From contig JAAYJS010000023.1 in assembly GCA_012522805.1 (NCBI GenBank), forward strand, positions 57,976 to 121,975: DNA of 64,000 bases. The letters run 5' to 3'. Positions 10,011 to 19,700 of this stretch are shown piece by piece. Each line of letters starts with the position of its first letter. The stretch's first letter is position 1. The translations under genes were made by a program, and so were the position numbers. The notes below the pieces were generated by a model. It saw only the letters and a list, made by a program, of their open reading frames with translations. It had not been told where the DNA came from and did no database searches. This DNA comes from Eubacteriaceae bacterium. Its GTDB lineage: Bacteria > Bacillota > Clostridia > Eubacteriales > Eubacteriaceae.

Positions 10011-10455
10011 TTTGACCTTCCACCGCTTTATCTAAAAAGACAATACCGTTGACATGGTCGACTTCGTGGCAAACTGCTCTTGCCAACAAGCCCTCGCATT
10101 CCAATTCCTCGTTTTCTAAATCCATGTTTTGATATTGAACTGTCACCTTTTCAGGTCTGGGGACCATCTCAGCCCGTTCCGGAAAAGAAAGGCAGCCTTC
10201 TACCTCGCAAACCTCTCCCTCGGAAGCGGTTATTTCCGGATTCAAGAGCGTCATCGGGCCTTCGCCCACATCGATGACGACGATGCGTTTCAATACGCCC
10301 ACTTGAGGGGCTGCCAAACCAACACCTTCGTGTTCGTACATCGTATCCAACATATCTTGTTCTAAAATTTTTAAACGTTCGTCTACTTCCGTGATTTCAC
10401 GGGAATTTTTTCTAAGAATCGGATCATCGTTGACCCGTAAATATCTGATTGCCAT
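9994..10455 (-). CDS. def: Peptide deformylase
   Basis: GVGLAAPQVG, EGCLSFPE, CHEVDHVNG. Confidence 0.95.
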   Translation of the reverse strand: MAIRYLRVNDDPILRKNSREITEVDERLKILEQDMLDTMYEHEGVGLAAPQVGVLKRIVVIDVGEGPMTLLNPEITASEGEVCEVEGCLSFPERAEMVPRPEKVTVQYQNMDLENEELECEGLLARAVCHEVDHVNGIVFLDKAVEGQNEEKS

Positions 10456-10464
10456 TTTTTTCTC

Positions 10465-12621
10465 CTAACCGTATAGTGGGTTGACATCTATGGAAACTTT
10501 TGACGTAAAACCATAGGTTTCCCTTTTATCGACAATTGTTTTCATCGCCTTGTGAAAGTTTTCTAATTTTTCTGTTTTGACCATTAAGGTCGTTTTGAAT
10601 TGATCCCTACCGCGTATTCTCATGACATTTGGAGATCTATAACATTCTAACCCCTCTTCCTTTAACCATTCGTAGAGTTTTCCGGCGTCTTTAAGTAAAA
10701 CTTTAGGTTGTTTTCCAAATATCATCATTTGTATCAAATTGCCATAGGGCGGATAACGCAACAGCTTTCGAAAGGCGATCTCTTCCTGATAATAGCTTTG
10801 GGGTTTCTCCAAACCTTTGAGCACGTAGTGCTCGGGTTGGTGGGTTTGCACCCACACATCCTCGACGTCCGGCGTCAAGGTACGCAATAAGTTGAAAAAA
10901 CGATAGGCTTGCTCCGATGCCGTGTAATGACCTCGATTGAGTTCGATATCCGCCAAGAGTACCCCCACCGTGGCGATGTGATCCGGGTAATTGAAAAATC
11001 GCAGAAGGGTGGATGAACCGATGAGAATCTGCCAATCCGATTGGATTTTTTCCATGGCTAATCGGTAAGCTTTGCTGTTTTGTGTATCTCTGGCATCTAA
11101 GGTGAGAACCTCATGCTCGGGGTAGCGTTTTTTTAAAATCTCCATCAGGCGATCGATCCCCAAACCTATGGGGCCATAACCTTTTCTCTGATGGCAATTT
11201 GGACAAGTACCTGTAAATTCCTTTGTTTGATCGCAATAGCCACAATACATCAAGGCATTTGCTTTGTCATATTTAAAAGAGACTTCGCAATCCGGGCATT
11301 TTTCGACATAGCCGCATTCTTTGCAAAAGACGTAATTGGCGTAGCCCGTGGCATTCAACAAAAATACCGTTCGTTGACCTGTCTCCAAATTCTTTTCCAA
11401 CTTTTTCCTTAGAGCCTTGCTCATAAAATCCAAATTGCCCCTGCGCATTTCCTGCATCATATCGACCACATGTATCTTGGATTGGGATAGATTTTCAGGA
11501 GATGGGATTTCTTGCCAACGCTTTTCCTCTATATTTTTGACGCTTCGAATCCCTTGGACTTCCTCCAAAAGAACGACATTGGTATGAGGATTGTCTTCTT
11601 GCCAACGGGATGCCAAGGTAACGATATCGTATTTGGGCATGTGGGGTACGGCGTAGGACGGGTCGTTGGCTTCGTCCAAAAGGATGTGATCCAAATGGCG
11701 AAAGGGCAAAAAAAACGCAGAACGCGTGCCGATCACCACCCGTACGTGTCCTTGGGCTATTTCTTGGTAGTTGCGATATCTTTCTTTTTGAGATAAGCCG
11801 CCGTGGTAAAATGATACAAGCGTTCCGAATAAATCTGTGAACGCTTTGCGATAATAAGTTATATAATTGTTTTCCGCTACAATCAACAACAATTGCCCTT
11901 CTTTTGTTTGTAGGGTTTCTTCGATCATGCGTCTATAAAAGGCATGCCGTGTCTCCCCCTTAGGGCAACGGATATACAGCGGCACCTTCCCTTTGTTTGT
12001 AGCCAGAAGGCAGTCGTATAAATCAGATTCTGTGGGCTCCCAAGTTGGCACACTCATGTTTCGGGACAGTGCCAAAGCCTCATCGTAGCTTTCGATCAGC
12101 CTTTTCTTTTCTAAGTTGCGAATACTGGCTGTATTGCCCGCCGCCGCCACCAAGGCCTCCCGACTGATATCCGATTCCCTTAAAAGCGCCATGATACGCT
12201 TTTGCACCGAACCTCTAACCGCCTCGTCCTTGAGTAACCGATAATAGCGGATAGACTCCTGATAGGCTTTGATGCCCTCAGCGGTTACGATCGATTTGAC
12301 GGGTGCGGTAAAGAGAACCAAGGCCTCATAAAACAGACAACCGTAATACCGCTGGATAAATTGACATAGTTTGATTTGCGCTTCGCTCAGTACTGGCTGC
12401 AGATCGATGATTTCCAAAATTTCTTTAACAGACTCTCCGAAATCCGAGTCCCCTTTTAAGGCAAGGACAAAGGCTTCGTGTCTTTTGTTTCCTTTGCCAA
12501 AAGGGACTACCACACGCATCCCTTTTTTGACTTGTCCAACCAACCGGTCCGGGATCCGGTAATCGAAGGGACGATCTATCTTTTTACTTTTTTGTCGTAA
12601 ATAAACTTCCGCAATTCTCAC
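10465..12621 (-). CDS. priA: PriA-family primosomal protein with degenerate helicase motifs
   Basis: PriA N-terminal domain and zinc-binding region (CKEC/CPDC/CGYC/CPNC) present; position between def and rpoZ; canonical Walker A/DEAH not seen. Confidence 0.88.
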   Translation of the reverse strand: MRIAEVYLRQKSKKIDRPFDYRIPDRLVGQVKKGMRVVVPFGKGNKRHEAFVLALKGDSDFGESVKEILEIIDLQPVLSEAQIKLCQFIQRYYGCLFYEALVLFTAPVKSIVTAEGIKAYQESIRYYRLLKDEAVRGSVQKRIMALLRESDISREALVAAAGNTASIRNLEKKRLIESYDEALALSRNMSVPTWEPTESDLYDCLLATNKGKVPLYIRCPKGETRHAFYRRMIEETLQTKEGQLLLIVAENNYITYYRKAFTDLFGTLVSFYHGGLSQKERYRNYQEIAQGHVRVVIGTRSAFFLPFRHLDHILLDEANDPSYAVPHMPKYDIVTLASRWQEDNPHTNVVLLEEVQGIRSVKNIEEKRWQEIPSPENLSQSKIHVVDMMQEMRRGNLDFMSKALRKKLEKNLETGQRTVFLLNATGYANYVFCKECGYVEKCPDCEVSFKYDKANALMYCGYCDQTKEFTGTCPNCHQRKGYGPIGLGIDRLMEILKKRYPEHEVLTLDARDTQNSKAYRLAMEKIQSDWQILIGSSTLLRFFNYPDHIATVGVLLADIELNRGHYTASEQAYRFFNLLRTLTPDVEDVWVQTHQPEHYVLKGLEKPQSYYQEEIAFRKLLRYPPYGNLIQMMIFGKQPKVLLKDAGKLYEWLKEEGLECYRSPNVMRIRGRDQFKTTLMVKTEKLENFHKAMKTIVDKRETYGFTSKVSIDVNPLYG

Positions 12622-12628
12622 AGCCGGC

Positions 12629-12991
12629 TCAATCTAAAATAATATCGTCCAATATCATATCGCCAATTTGATCCGGTTTGTCATCTGCTGCAATCCCATC
12701 GGCTTCTTCGATTGTTTCTTGTACTTCTTCTTGATCCGATGCTGTTTGCTGTATTTTGGCGCCATCTTTACAGATGTGTACCAAATTTTCAGAGATCTCC
12801 GCTGTTGCCACAGACACCGCATTCTCCACATCAATGCTCAACAACGCATCGTCACCGTCGGTGATTTCCCTAGCACGCTTGGCGGTTGCTAAAACCAGTG
12901 CGTACTTGTTACCGGCTTTTTTAATCAATGAGTTGATGGCCGGATAACGCATACCCTTGGATATATATTCTTGTAGTTTTTTCTCGTTCAT
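12629..12991 (-). CDS. rpoZ: RNA polymerase omega subunit, acidic C-terminal extension
   Basis: YPAINSLIKKAGNKYALVLATAKRAREI; next to gmk. Confidence 0.85.
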   Translation of the reverse strand: MNEKKLQEYISKGMRYPAINSLIKKAGNKYALVLATAKRAREITDGDDALLSIDVENAVSVATAEISENLVHICKDGAKIQQTASDQEEVQETIEEADGIAADDKPDQIGDMILDDIILD

Positions 12992-12993
12992 GG

Positions 12994-13638
12994 TTACCTC
13001 TTTAAAATCTCCAAGACATGATTGATTAATCTTTCTGTCCTGCATTTTTCCGCAGTAATAATAGCTCGCACCTGTCGAGCTGCAGTTTCTTTGTTTTCAT
13101 TGATCACGATATAAGAATAGTCGTCGGCATTGGTCATTTCTTCATAAGCACAGGACAAGCGCCGCTCCATCTCTTCTTTTGTTTCCGTGCCTCTACTATG
13201 AATGCGACGTCTCAATTCTTCCATGGATGGCGGTGCAATGAAAATGTAAACTGCTTTTTTAAAAGTTTTACGTATTTGCGCCGCTCCCTGAATATCTATT
13301 TCTAAAATGACATCGTAGCCACCATCGATCATTTTCTCGACATAGTCCCTTGGTGTTCCGTAGTAATTACCATGCACCTTGGCATATTCCAAGTACATGT
13401 TTTCTTCGATTCTTTTTTCGAAATTCTCAACGGATTGGTAGAAGTAATCCACACCTTCCTTTTCCATGGGTCTGGGTTTGCGCGTCGTTTCAGATACAGA
13501 AAATTTTATGTCCGGGCAATGTTGATGTACAATTTCGGTTACCGTACCCTTTCCTGCGCAGGATGGCCCCGATATGACAATCAAACAGCCCTTTTCTTTT
13601 TTGAAAAATTGTTCTTCCTTTTGTGCTGTCATGGTCAC
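12994..13638 (-). CDS. gmk: Guanylate kinase
   Basis: VISGPSCAGKGTV, SVSETTRKPRPMEKEGVDYFY. Confidence 0.95.
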   Translation of the reverse strand: MTMTAQKEEQFFKKEKGCLIVISGPSCAGKGTVTEIVHQHCPDIKFSVSETTRKPRPMEKEGVDYFYQSVENFEKRIEENMYLEYAKVHGNYYGTPRDYVEKMIDGGYDVILEIDIQGAAQIRKTFKKAVYIFIAPPSMEELRRRIHSRGTETKEEMERRLSCAYEEMTNADDYSYIVINENKETAARQVRAIITAEKCRTERLINHVLEILKR

Positions 13639-13650
13639 CTCTTTTCAAAT

Positions 13651-14532
13651 TTACTCGATGTTTTGAACTTGTTCTCTGATTTTTTCTATTTCGCTTTTTA
13701 TATTGACCACATGTTCGGATATATGAATACAATTGGATTTCGAGCCAATGGTATTGATTTCACGGTTCATTTCCTGTACGAGAAAATCCAACTGACGTCC
13801 TACCGGTCCCTCTTGGTTTTTGATGATTTCCCTGAAGCGGGTGAGATGCACCTGAAGCCTGGTCAATTCTTCATCTATGGCAAGGCGATCGGCCATGATG
13901 GCCACTTCCATCATGATGCGATGTTCATCGAAGGTGTTGGTTTCAGTCAACTCGATTATTTTTTCGCGCAATTCCTTACCGTATGTTTCGACCATTTCCG
14001 GTGCCCGTTCTGCTATGCAATGGGTCATATCTTCGATGGAGCTGCAATGGTCCAGCATGCTCTTTTTTAATTTTTCACCTTCAGAACGTCTGCTTTTATC
14101 CACATCTGCTACACATTGTATGAGAGTCGGCTCCAAAATTTGCCAGATACTCTCTAAGTCTGCAGGTTCTTCCCTAGTGGAGACGATGTCGGGATAACGG
14201 GCAACCAGTTCCACATTAAAGTGAGGCTGAATTCTGGAGTCGCTCTCCATGATCTCGCTGAGCACATCGATATAAGCTTTGGCCAAGTCTTGATTGTAAA
14301 CCAACTCAATGTTGGATTCTCCCAAATGATGATATTTGATAAAAATTTCTATGCGCCCTCTTCTAAGAGTCTTTCCGATACAATCCCGTACTCTGTCTTC
14401 TATGGCATTGAGCATTCTCGGCATTTTAATAAAAAAATCTTTATAACGATGATTGACGGTTCGTATTTCTATAGAGATTTCCGCTCGTTGATCTCGAAAG
14501 TCTGCACGACCGAAACCTGTCATACTTCTCAT
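13651..14532 (-). CDS. yicC: YicC family protein
   Basis: MRSMTGFGRAD N-terminus; ...LDFLVQEMNREINTIGSKS. Confidence 0.92.
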   Translation of the reverse strand: MRSMTGFGRADFRDQRAEISIEIRTVNHRYKDFFIKMPRMLNAIEDRVRDCIGKTLRRGRIEIFIKYHHLGESNIELVYNQDLAKAYIDVLSEIMESDSRIQPHFNVELVARYPDIVSTREEPADLESIWQILEPTLIQCVADVDKSRRSEGEKLKKSMLDHCSSIEDMTHCIAERAPEMVETYGKELREKIIELTETNTFDEHRIMMEVAIMADRLAIDEELTRLQVHLTRFREIIKNQEGPVGRQLDFLVQEMNREINTIGSKSNCIHISEHVVNIKSEIEKIREQVQNIE

Positions 14533-14745
14533 AGGATTCTCCTCATTTGCATTTGCTTTCAATACTTCTAATAGATCATTTTACCATTATCTCACTTTTT
14601 TTCAAATGATACAAGAGAAGCTTAGAGATCTTAGCGACGAACGCGACGCTATGTTGGGCTTTATTCACAGCTATTGCGTGACTTCAATTTAATTTTGATG
14701 TATAATGCATAAAAATAAAAAGTTTTGTCTAGTGAAGGAGGACCT

Positions 14746-16521
14746 ATGCCTTTTGACGGAATCGTAACACATCATTTAACAAAAGAACTGCACACACTCT
14801 TATCCGGAGGGCGGGTACGCAAAATCACTCAGCCGGAACAAGATGAAGTGCGCTTTACAATACACAACCACGGGGAGAACCATCAACTGCTTTTAACCTG
14901 TAATCCCAACAGCCCCAGGGTGCACATGACGGATTATAACAAGCCCAACCCTTTAACGCCACCGAATTTTTGTATGGTACTCAGGAAACACTTAAACAAC
15001 GGCATTATCCAGCAAGTGACCCAACACTTAACCGATCGCATCGTGATCTTCGACATTTTAGCAAAAAATGACTACAATGACCTCGTTCTTAAAAAGCTGA
15101 TCATCGAAATTATGGGGCGCCATGCCAACATCCTATTGATTGACCCTGAAAATGAAACCCCTACCATCATTGACGCCATTAAAAAAGTAGGCTTAGCGGA
15201 AAACCGTTATCGCCAAATTTTTCCCGGACATCCTTATTTGGCACCACCTTTAAATGATCGAATTTCCTTTTTATCTGTTGACCAAGAAGATCTTAAAAAC
15301 ATGTTACATCTGGAGAAGAAGAGTACCATCATTCGCTTCTTTTTAGATCATTTTCTCGGTATCAGTCCCAGAGTAGTGGAGGAAATCTGTTACCGCTGCG
15401 GTTTAGACTCCGACACCTGCGTGTCAGATCTCACCGTTAAACGGACCGATTTTTTAGTACAGAGTTTTTTCGAAGTCATCGAAGCAGTGCAAGGCGCGCC
15501 GTACCCCAAGGTGTATTCCCACAGGCGGCAAGTGATTGATTTTTCCACTTTGCATTTGAGACATTTGCCCCAAGAGGATTCGAAATCCTACGACAATGTC
15601 AACACCATGTTGGATGACTACTACTATTTAAGAGATAAGCAGCAACGCTATCGCTCTAAAAGCCACTCCCTGTCCAGCCGTCTGGATACTTTGCTCAAGA
15701 AAGCTTATCGCAAACAACAGAATCTTTTTCAGGATTTAAAGCGAACGGAAAAAGCTGATCGTTATAGATTGTATGGCGATTTGATCACCGCCAATATCCA
15801 TCTATTGAAAAAGGGCATGACCAAGGTCATGTTGCCCAATTATTACGATCCGGAAATGAAGGAAGTGGAAATCAACTTAAAAATCAATGAAACCCCCGCT
15901 CAAAATGCCCAACGCTATTACAAGCGTTACAACAAAGCAAAACGCGCGGTGGGATTGGTGGCGGAGCAATTGGAAATTGTAAAAGATCAAATTTATTATT
16001 TGGAAAGTATGTCCAATTCGGTTAAAAGTTCCACAGAATTAGAGGAGCTTTCGGAAATTCAGGACGAATTTAGACGTTCCGAATTTGCCAGAAAAAAAGA
16101 TCAACAAGACAAAAGAGAGAAGCGCACCCATCAATCGAAGCCGATGCACTTCATCTCTTCGGAAGGTTTCGACATTTATGTCGGAAAGAATAACTATCAA
16201 AACGATGCCATCTCTACGCGCATGGGAGTAGATGAGGATTGTTGGCTTCATGTCAAGGATGCCCCCGGTGCCCACGTATTGGTGGTAGCCGACGGAAAGT
16301 TTATTACGGAACAAACTTTATTGGAAGCGGGGCACTTGGCCGGTTATTACAGTCCCTCCAGACAATCGGAAAACATACCCATCGATTATGTGGAATACAA
16401 ACATGTCAAAAAACCCAACAAATCCAAACCCGGAATGGTAGTGTATACCCACCAAAACACCATGTACATCACACCTTCCAAGTCTATTGTGGAGGGCTTG
16501 AAACAAGTGTCGGAGGCTTAA
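14746..16521 (+). CDS. rqcH: Rqc2-type NFACT protein (ribosome quality control)
   Basis: MPFDGIVTHHLTKEL NFACT-N; coiled-coil; GFDIYVGKNNYQNDAIS...WLHVKDAPGAHVLV. Confidence 0.92.
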   Translation: MPFDGIVTHHLTKELHTLLSGGRVRKITQPEQDEVRFTIHNHGENHQLLLTCNPNSPRVHMTDYNKPNPLTPPNFCMVLRKHLNNGIIQQVTQHLTDRIVIFDILAKNDYNDLVLKKLIIEIMGRHANILLIDPENETPTIIDAIKKVGLAENRYRQIFPGHPYLAPPLNDRISFLSVDQEDLKNMLHLEKKSTIIRFFLDHFLGISPRVVEEICYRCGLDSDTCVSDLTVKRTDFLVQSFFEVIEAVQGAPYPKVYSHRRQVIDFSTLHLRHLPQEDSKSYDNVNTMLDDYYYLRDKQQRYRSKSHSLSSRLDTLLKKAYRKQQNLFQDLKRTEKADRYRLYGDLITANIHLLKKGMTKVMLPNYYDPEMKEVEINLKINETPAQNAQRYYKRYNKAKRAVGLVAEQLEIVKDQIYYLESMSNSVKSSTELEELSEIQDEFRRSEFARKKDQQDKREKRTHQSKPMHFISSEGFDIYVGKNNYQNDAISTRMGVDEDCWLHVKDAPGAHVLVVADGKFITEQTLLEAGHLAGYYSPSRQSENIPIDYVEYKHVKKPNKSKPGMVVYTHQNTMYITPSKSIVEGLKQVSEA

Positions 16522-17420
16522 AGATTCTTTGCGATTTTCAGCGCTTCCTTAAAATAGTCGGGTAAATCAATTTCAAAAGCAAGGACATCTCCTGTTAGCG
16601 GATGTGTAAAAGACAACCGATCCGCTACCAGCAGTTGTCCTTTTTGTTTATAGAAAGTACCCTTTTGGTTGTATAGTGGATCCCCCACCACAGGGTGTCC
16701 CAGATAAGCTAAATGGACGCGAATTTGATGGGTACGACCGGTTTCCAGTTGGCAGCCAACCAAGGTATAACGAGGATAGTGTTCCAGGACTTCGTAATGG
16801 GTCACCGCCCTGCGGCCTTCGGGAACAACCTTTCTCAGATAACGGCTTTTGGGGTTTCTGCCGATGGGTTGATCGATGCGCCCTGAAGTCTCCCCCATCA
16901 CCCCTTCCACCAGGGCTAGGTAGTGCCTTTCTATTTGGCGGTTTTGTATGAGCGTTGACAGGGCTTGGTAAGCCTCATGTGTCTTTGCCACCACCATCAA
17001 ACCGGCGGTGTCCTTATCCAAACGGTGTACAATGCCGGGACGGTAAGCCTCGCCACTTTGAGCCAGTGGAATGCTCAGATACAACAATGCCGAGACCAAG
17101 GTGTTTTCTCTTTCACTGTCCGTTGGGTGAACCAACAAACCCTTGGGTTTGTTGACAACCAACAAGTCCCGATCTTCATGGACGATGTCCAAAGGAATGG
17201 GCTTCGGGATGGGTGTGTTGTCAACGGTCTCCGGTAAAGCAACGGCAATTCTGTCTTTATTTTTTATTTTGTAACCGGCTTTTACCGTTTCGCCGTTAAC
17301 GGTGATCAAGCCCTCCAAGATATAATTTCTGATTTGAGAACGGCTGACATCCACCATCATTCTTTCCAAATAACGATCCAACCGTTCGTTGTTGCTGGTC
17401 GCAACCTCATAAATTTTCAA
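16518..17420 (-). CDS. RluD-family pseudouridine synthase, probable TTG start
   Basis: S4 domain then GIVHRLDKDTAGLMVVAKT, GRTHQIRVHLAYLGHPVVGDPLY; N-terminal 67 residues of the supplied ORF overlap ylmH and are unlikely to be coding. Confidence 0.92.
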   Translation of the reverse strand: MKIYEVATSNNERLDRYLERMMVDVSRSQIRNYILEGLITVNGETVKAGYKIKNKDRIAVALPETVDNTPIPKPIPLDIVHEDRDLLVVNKPKGLLVHPTDSERENTLVSALLYLSIPLAQSGEAYRPGIVHRLDKDTAGLMVVAKTHEAYQALSTLIQNRQIERHYLALVEGVMGETSGRIDQPIGRNPKSRYLRKVVPEGRRAVTHYEVLEHYPRYTLVGCQLETGRTHQIRVHLAYLGHPVVGDPLYNQKGTFYKQKGQLLVADRLSFTHPLTGDVLAFEIDLPDYFKEALKIAKNL

Positions 17421-18157
17421 ATGTATTTCTCCACCATCAATACCGTGTTGCCCTTTTTGGTTTTCCCATCCAAACCGGCGACATAGGCTTTCCCTTTGCC
17501 TCTCAAAGACAGAATGTCCCCGGAAACAATGGGGTAGGATTCCTTGAGCACAGGTTTGCCGTTGATCCGAAACCGTTGTTGTTTGATGGCTCTTTGCGCA
17601 TCCCTTCGGGACATGCCCCAAATCTTTGCGATGACACCGTCCGCTCTGAGGGATGCCGCGACGATGCGCATTTGTTTAACCTGTACAGGGATGGGCGTTA
17701 ACTGAGAGCTGTCTCCGAATTCTTTCTGAATGTCATAACCTTTTAATTTCGTTAAGGAAAAACCGATAAATTCCTCCAATCTTTCAACGAATAAAAATTG
17801 TACGGAATTTTCATGGACGAGAATATCGCCAATACATTCTCTTTCAATGCCCAAACCCATTAAAGCCCCCAACACATGACGATGGGAGCAGGGAAACTGA
17901 ACTGAAATCTTACACAGGCGAATGGGCCAAAACAAATCGTCCTCATGATAGTCATCGGGGTAGACACAGAGCATCTGCCTTTCAGCTTCTTCGTAGCCAC
18001 CCCAAAGCAAATAGGAAACAAGTTTGTTGTTTAAATAGGTTTCAGCCAAGGACTGGTGATGGACATCTAAAAAATCGAAATAGTAGGGATAGTGACATTG
18101 GGACACGACTTCTTTGAGTCGTGCCATGAAAATGGTTTCTTGTTTTTCGTAGGGGTT
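17417..18157 (-). CDS. ylmH: YlmH family S4-domain RNA-binding protein
   Basis: Two-domain YlmH-like protein in the ylm cluster; C-terminal S4 domain. Confidence 0.85.
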   Translation of the reverse strand, partial: NPYEKQETIFMARLKEVVSQCHYPYYFDFLDVHHQSLAETYLNNKLVSYLLWGGYEEAERQMLCVYPDDYHEDDLFWPIRLCKISVQFPCSHRHVLGALMGLGIERECIGDILVHENSVQFLFVERLEEFIGFSLTKLKGYDIQKEFGDSSQLTPIPVQVKQMRIVAASLRADGVIAKIWGMSRRDAQRAIKQQRFRINGKPVLKESYPIVSGDILSLRGKGKAYVAGLDGKTKKGNTVLMVEKYI

Positions 18158-18308
18158 CATAAAGCTTGCAATATTCTTTCTAAAACAACGTAAAAAACCA
18201 ATGCCATTTTGTGCAAGCACAAAGCCATTGGTTTTGTCATCTTTGTAATCTTAAGTTCTCTTGTTGTCTGTACCGGCTGTTCACACAGCACCTTACCCTT
18301 TGCATTGG

Positions 18309-18584
18309 CTAAAAAATAGTGTTGATCATTAGGATGTACAAGGGCTGCACAAGGATTCTGATCACAGCTATGACAGCTATGGGGGAAAAGTCCAGGGTAC
18401 CTACAACGAGGAATTTTCTAAAAGGTGCTAAAAGAGGATCGGTCATTTTAGCAATCCAAGACCCGAACTTAGATCGTCTTAAATCCGGGACCCAACTCAT
18501 CAGCACATTGATAATGACCATATAAGTAACAACTCTAAAAAAGATATCTCCTGCTACTAAGAGTGTTCCCTTTAAAGATGACAT
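18309..18584 (-). CDS. YggT family membrane protein
   Basis: Hydrophobic, MSWVPDLRRSKFGSWIAKMTDPLLAPFRK; next to sepF. Confidence 0.9.
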   Translation of the reverse strand: MSSLKGTLLVAGDIFFRVVTYMVIINVLMSWVPDLRRSKFGSWIAKMTDPLLAPFRKFLVVGTLDFSPIAVIAVIRILVQPLYILMINTIF

Positions 18585-18586
18585 AC

Positions 18587-19036
18587 TCAGTCTTCATCCC
18601 ATTCCAGAATCGGTGTAGCAAAATCGGTGGAAGTGTCCATTTCAGTCGATACGAAAACTCTTCTGGGTGCTAAAATAAAAACGTTATCCGCAATTTTGTT
18701 GATGGTACCATCCAATGCGAAAACAGCGCCGTTTAAAAAATCGAAAATTTTGCGTGCTTGTGCCAAGTCTGTATTTTTCAAATTAACCACTACGGTAATA
18801 TTGTCTCGTATTTTGCGTACAATTCCCGGAGCATCGTCAAAAGAAGAGGGTTCTAAAACCAAAACCTCCGGACCATCAGCTTTAACCTGAGGTTGTTTTT
18901 TTGGTGCTCTCGAAGAAAAAACGCCTCTTGGTTCTTCTTCCATTTGCATCTCATCTTCATCATAAAGATCCATATCATCGTCTTCGAAATTTTCGTCTTC
19001 GTCGCTCAATCCCAAAAATTTTGTGATTTTGTTCAT
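18587..19036 (-). CDS. sepF: Cell division protein SepF
   Basis: C-terminal DUF552-type domain ...ILVNLKNTDLAQARKIFDFLNGAVFALDG-like; ylm cluster context. Confidence 0.92.
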   Translation of the reverse strand: MNKITKFLGLSDEDENFEDDDMDLYDEDEMQMEEEPRGVFSSRAPKKQPQVKADGPEVLVLEPSSFDDAPGIVRKIRDNITVVVNLKNTDLAQARKIFDFLNGAVFALDGTINKIADNVFILAPRRVFVSTEMDTSTDFATPILEWDED

Positions 19037-19692
19037 TTCTCTTCTCCTGTAAATAATTTTGTACCTATTCGAACAGCTGTCGATCCTTCTTCTACAGCAA
19101 TGGCATAATCGTTGGACATACCCATGGACAATGTATCCATTGCTATATTCTTTAAGTCATAATCACTGATTATTCTATCATAGATTTCTTTTAGTTTCCT
19201 AAATACTTCTCTCTGTACGGCCGTATCCGTCGTATGGGGTGCCATGGCCATGACACCTTTTAATACAACGTGATCGCAGGTTTTAAGGACTGCCATCACT
19301 TCAGAGAGGTCTTCAGTAGAAAAACCATATTTTTGCGGTTCTTTTGCGATGTTAAATTGAATGAGGATCGCCGTGACGACTTCTGCTTTTGCACTTTCCT
19401 GATCAATTTTTCTTAAAAGCCGCAAAGAATCGACGGAGTGAATTAAGTGAACCCGTCCAACCAAATCTTTAACTTTATTGCGCTGAAGGTGTCCTACAAA
19501 ATGCCAACGGACCGATGGGCTAAAACGAGACATTTTAGCCGTTAATTCCTGCACTCTGTTTTCTCCTAAATCCAACACCCCCGCATCGATGACCTCTTGG
19601 ATTTCTTCATCCTTGCGGTACTTGGTAATAGCGATGAGCTTTGTGCTATCCGGCAATGTTTTGAGGACATTTCCAATGTTGTCTTTTATCAT
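19033..19692 (-). CDS. yggS: YggS family PLP homeostasis protein
   Basis: LIAITKYRKDEEIQEVIDAGVLDLGENRVQEL; RWHFVGHLQRNK. Confidence 0.93.
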   Translation of the reverse strand: MIKDNIGNVLKTLPDSTKLIAITKYRKDEEIQEVIDAGVLDLGENRVQELTAKMSRFSPSVRWHFVGHLQRNKVKDLVGRVHLIHSVDSLRLLRKIDQESAKAEVVTAILIQFNIAKEPQKYGFSTEDLSEVMAVLKTCDHVVLKGVMAMAPHTTDTAVQREVFRKLKEIYDRIISDYDLKNIAMDTLSMGMSNDYAIAVEEGSTAVRIGTKLFTGEEK

Positions 19693-19700
19693 TTTATCTC

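Noticed and set aside
13372-14070. 232-aa plus-strand ORF
   Set aside because: Antisense to gmk and yicC, which are clearly conserved on the minus strand.
16676-17237. Several plus-strand ORFs of 66-91 aa
   Set aside because: Antisense to the RluD-family gene; no coding support.
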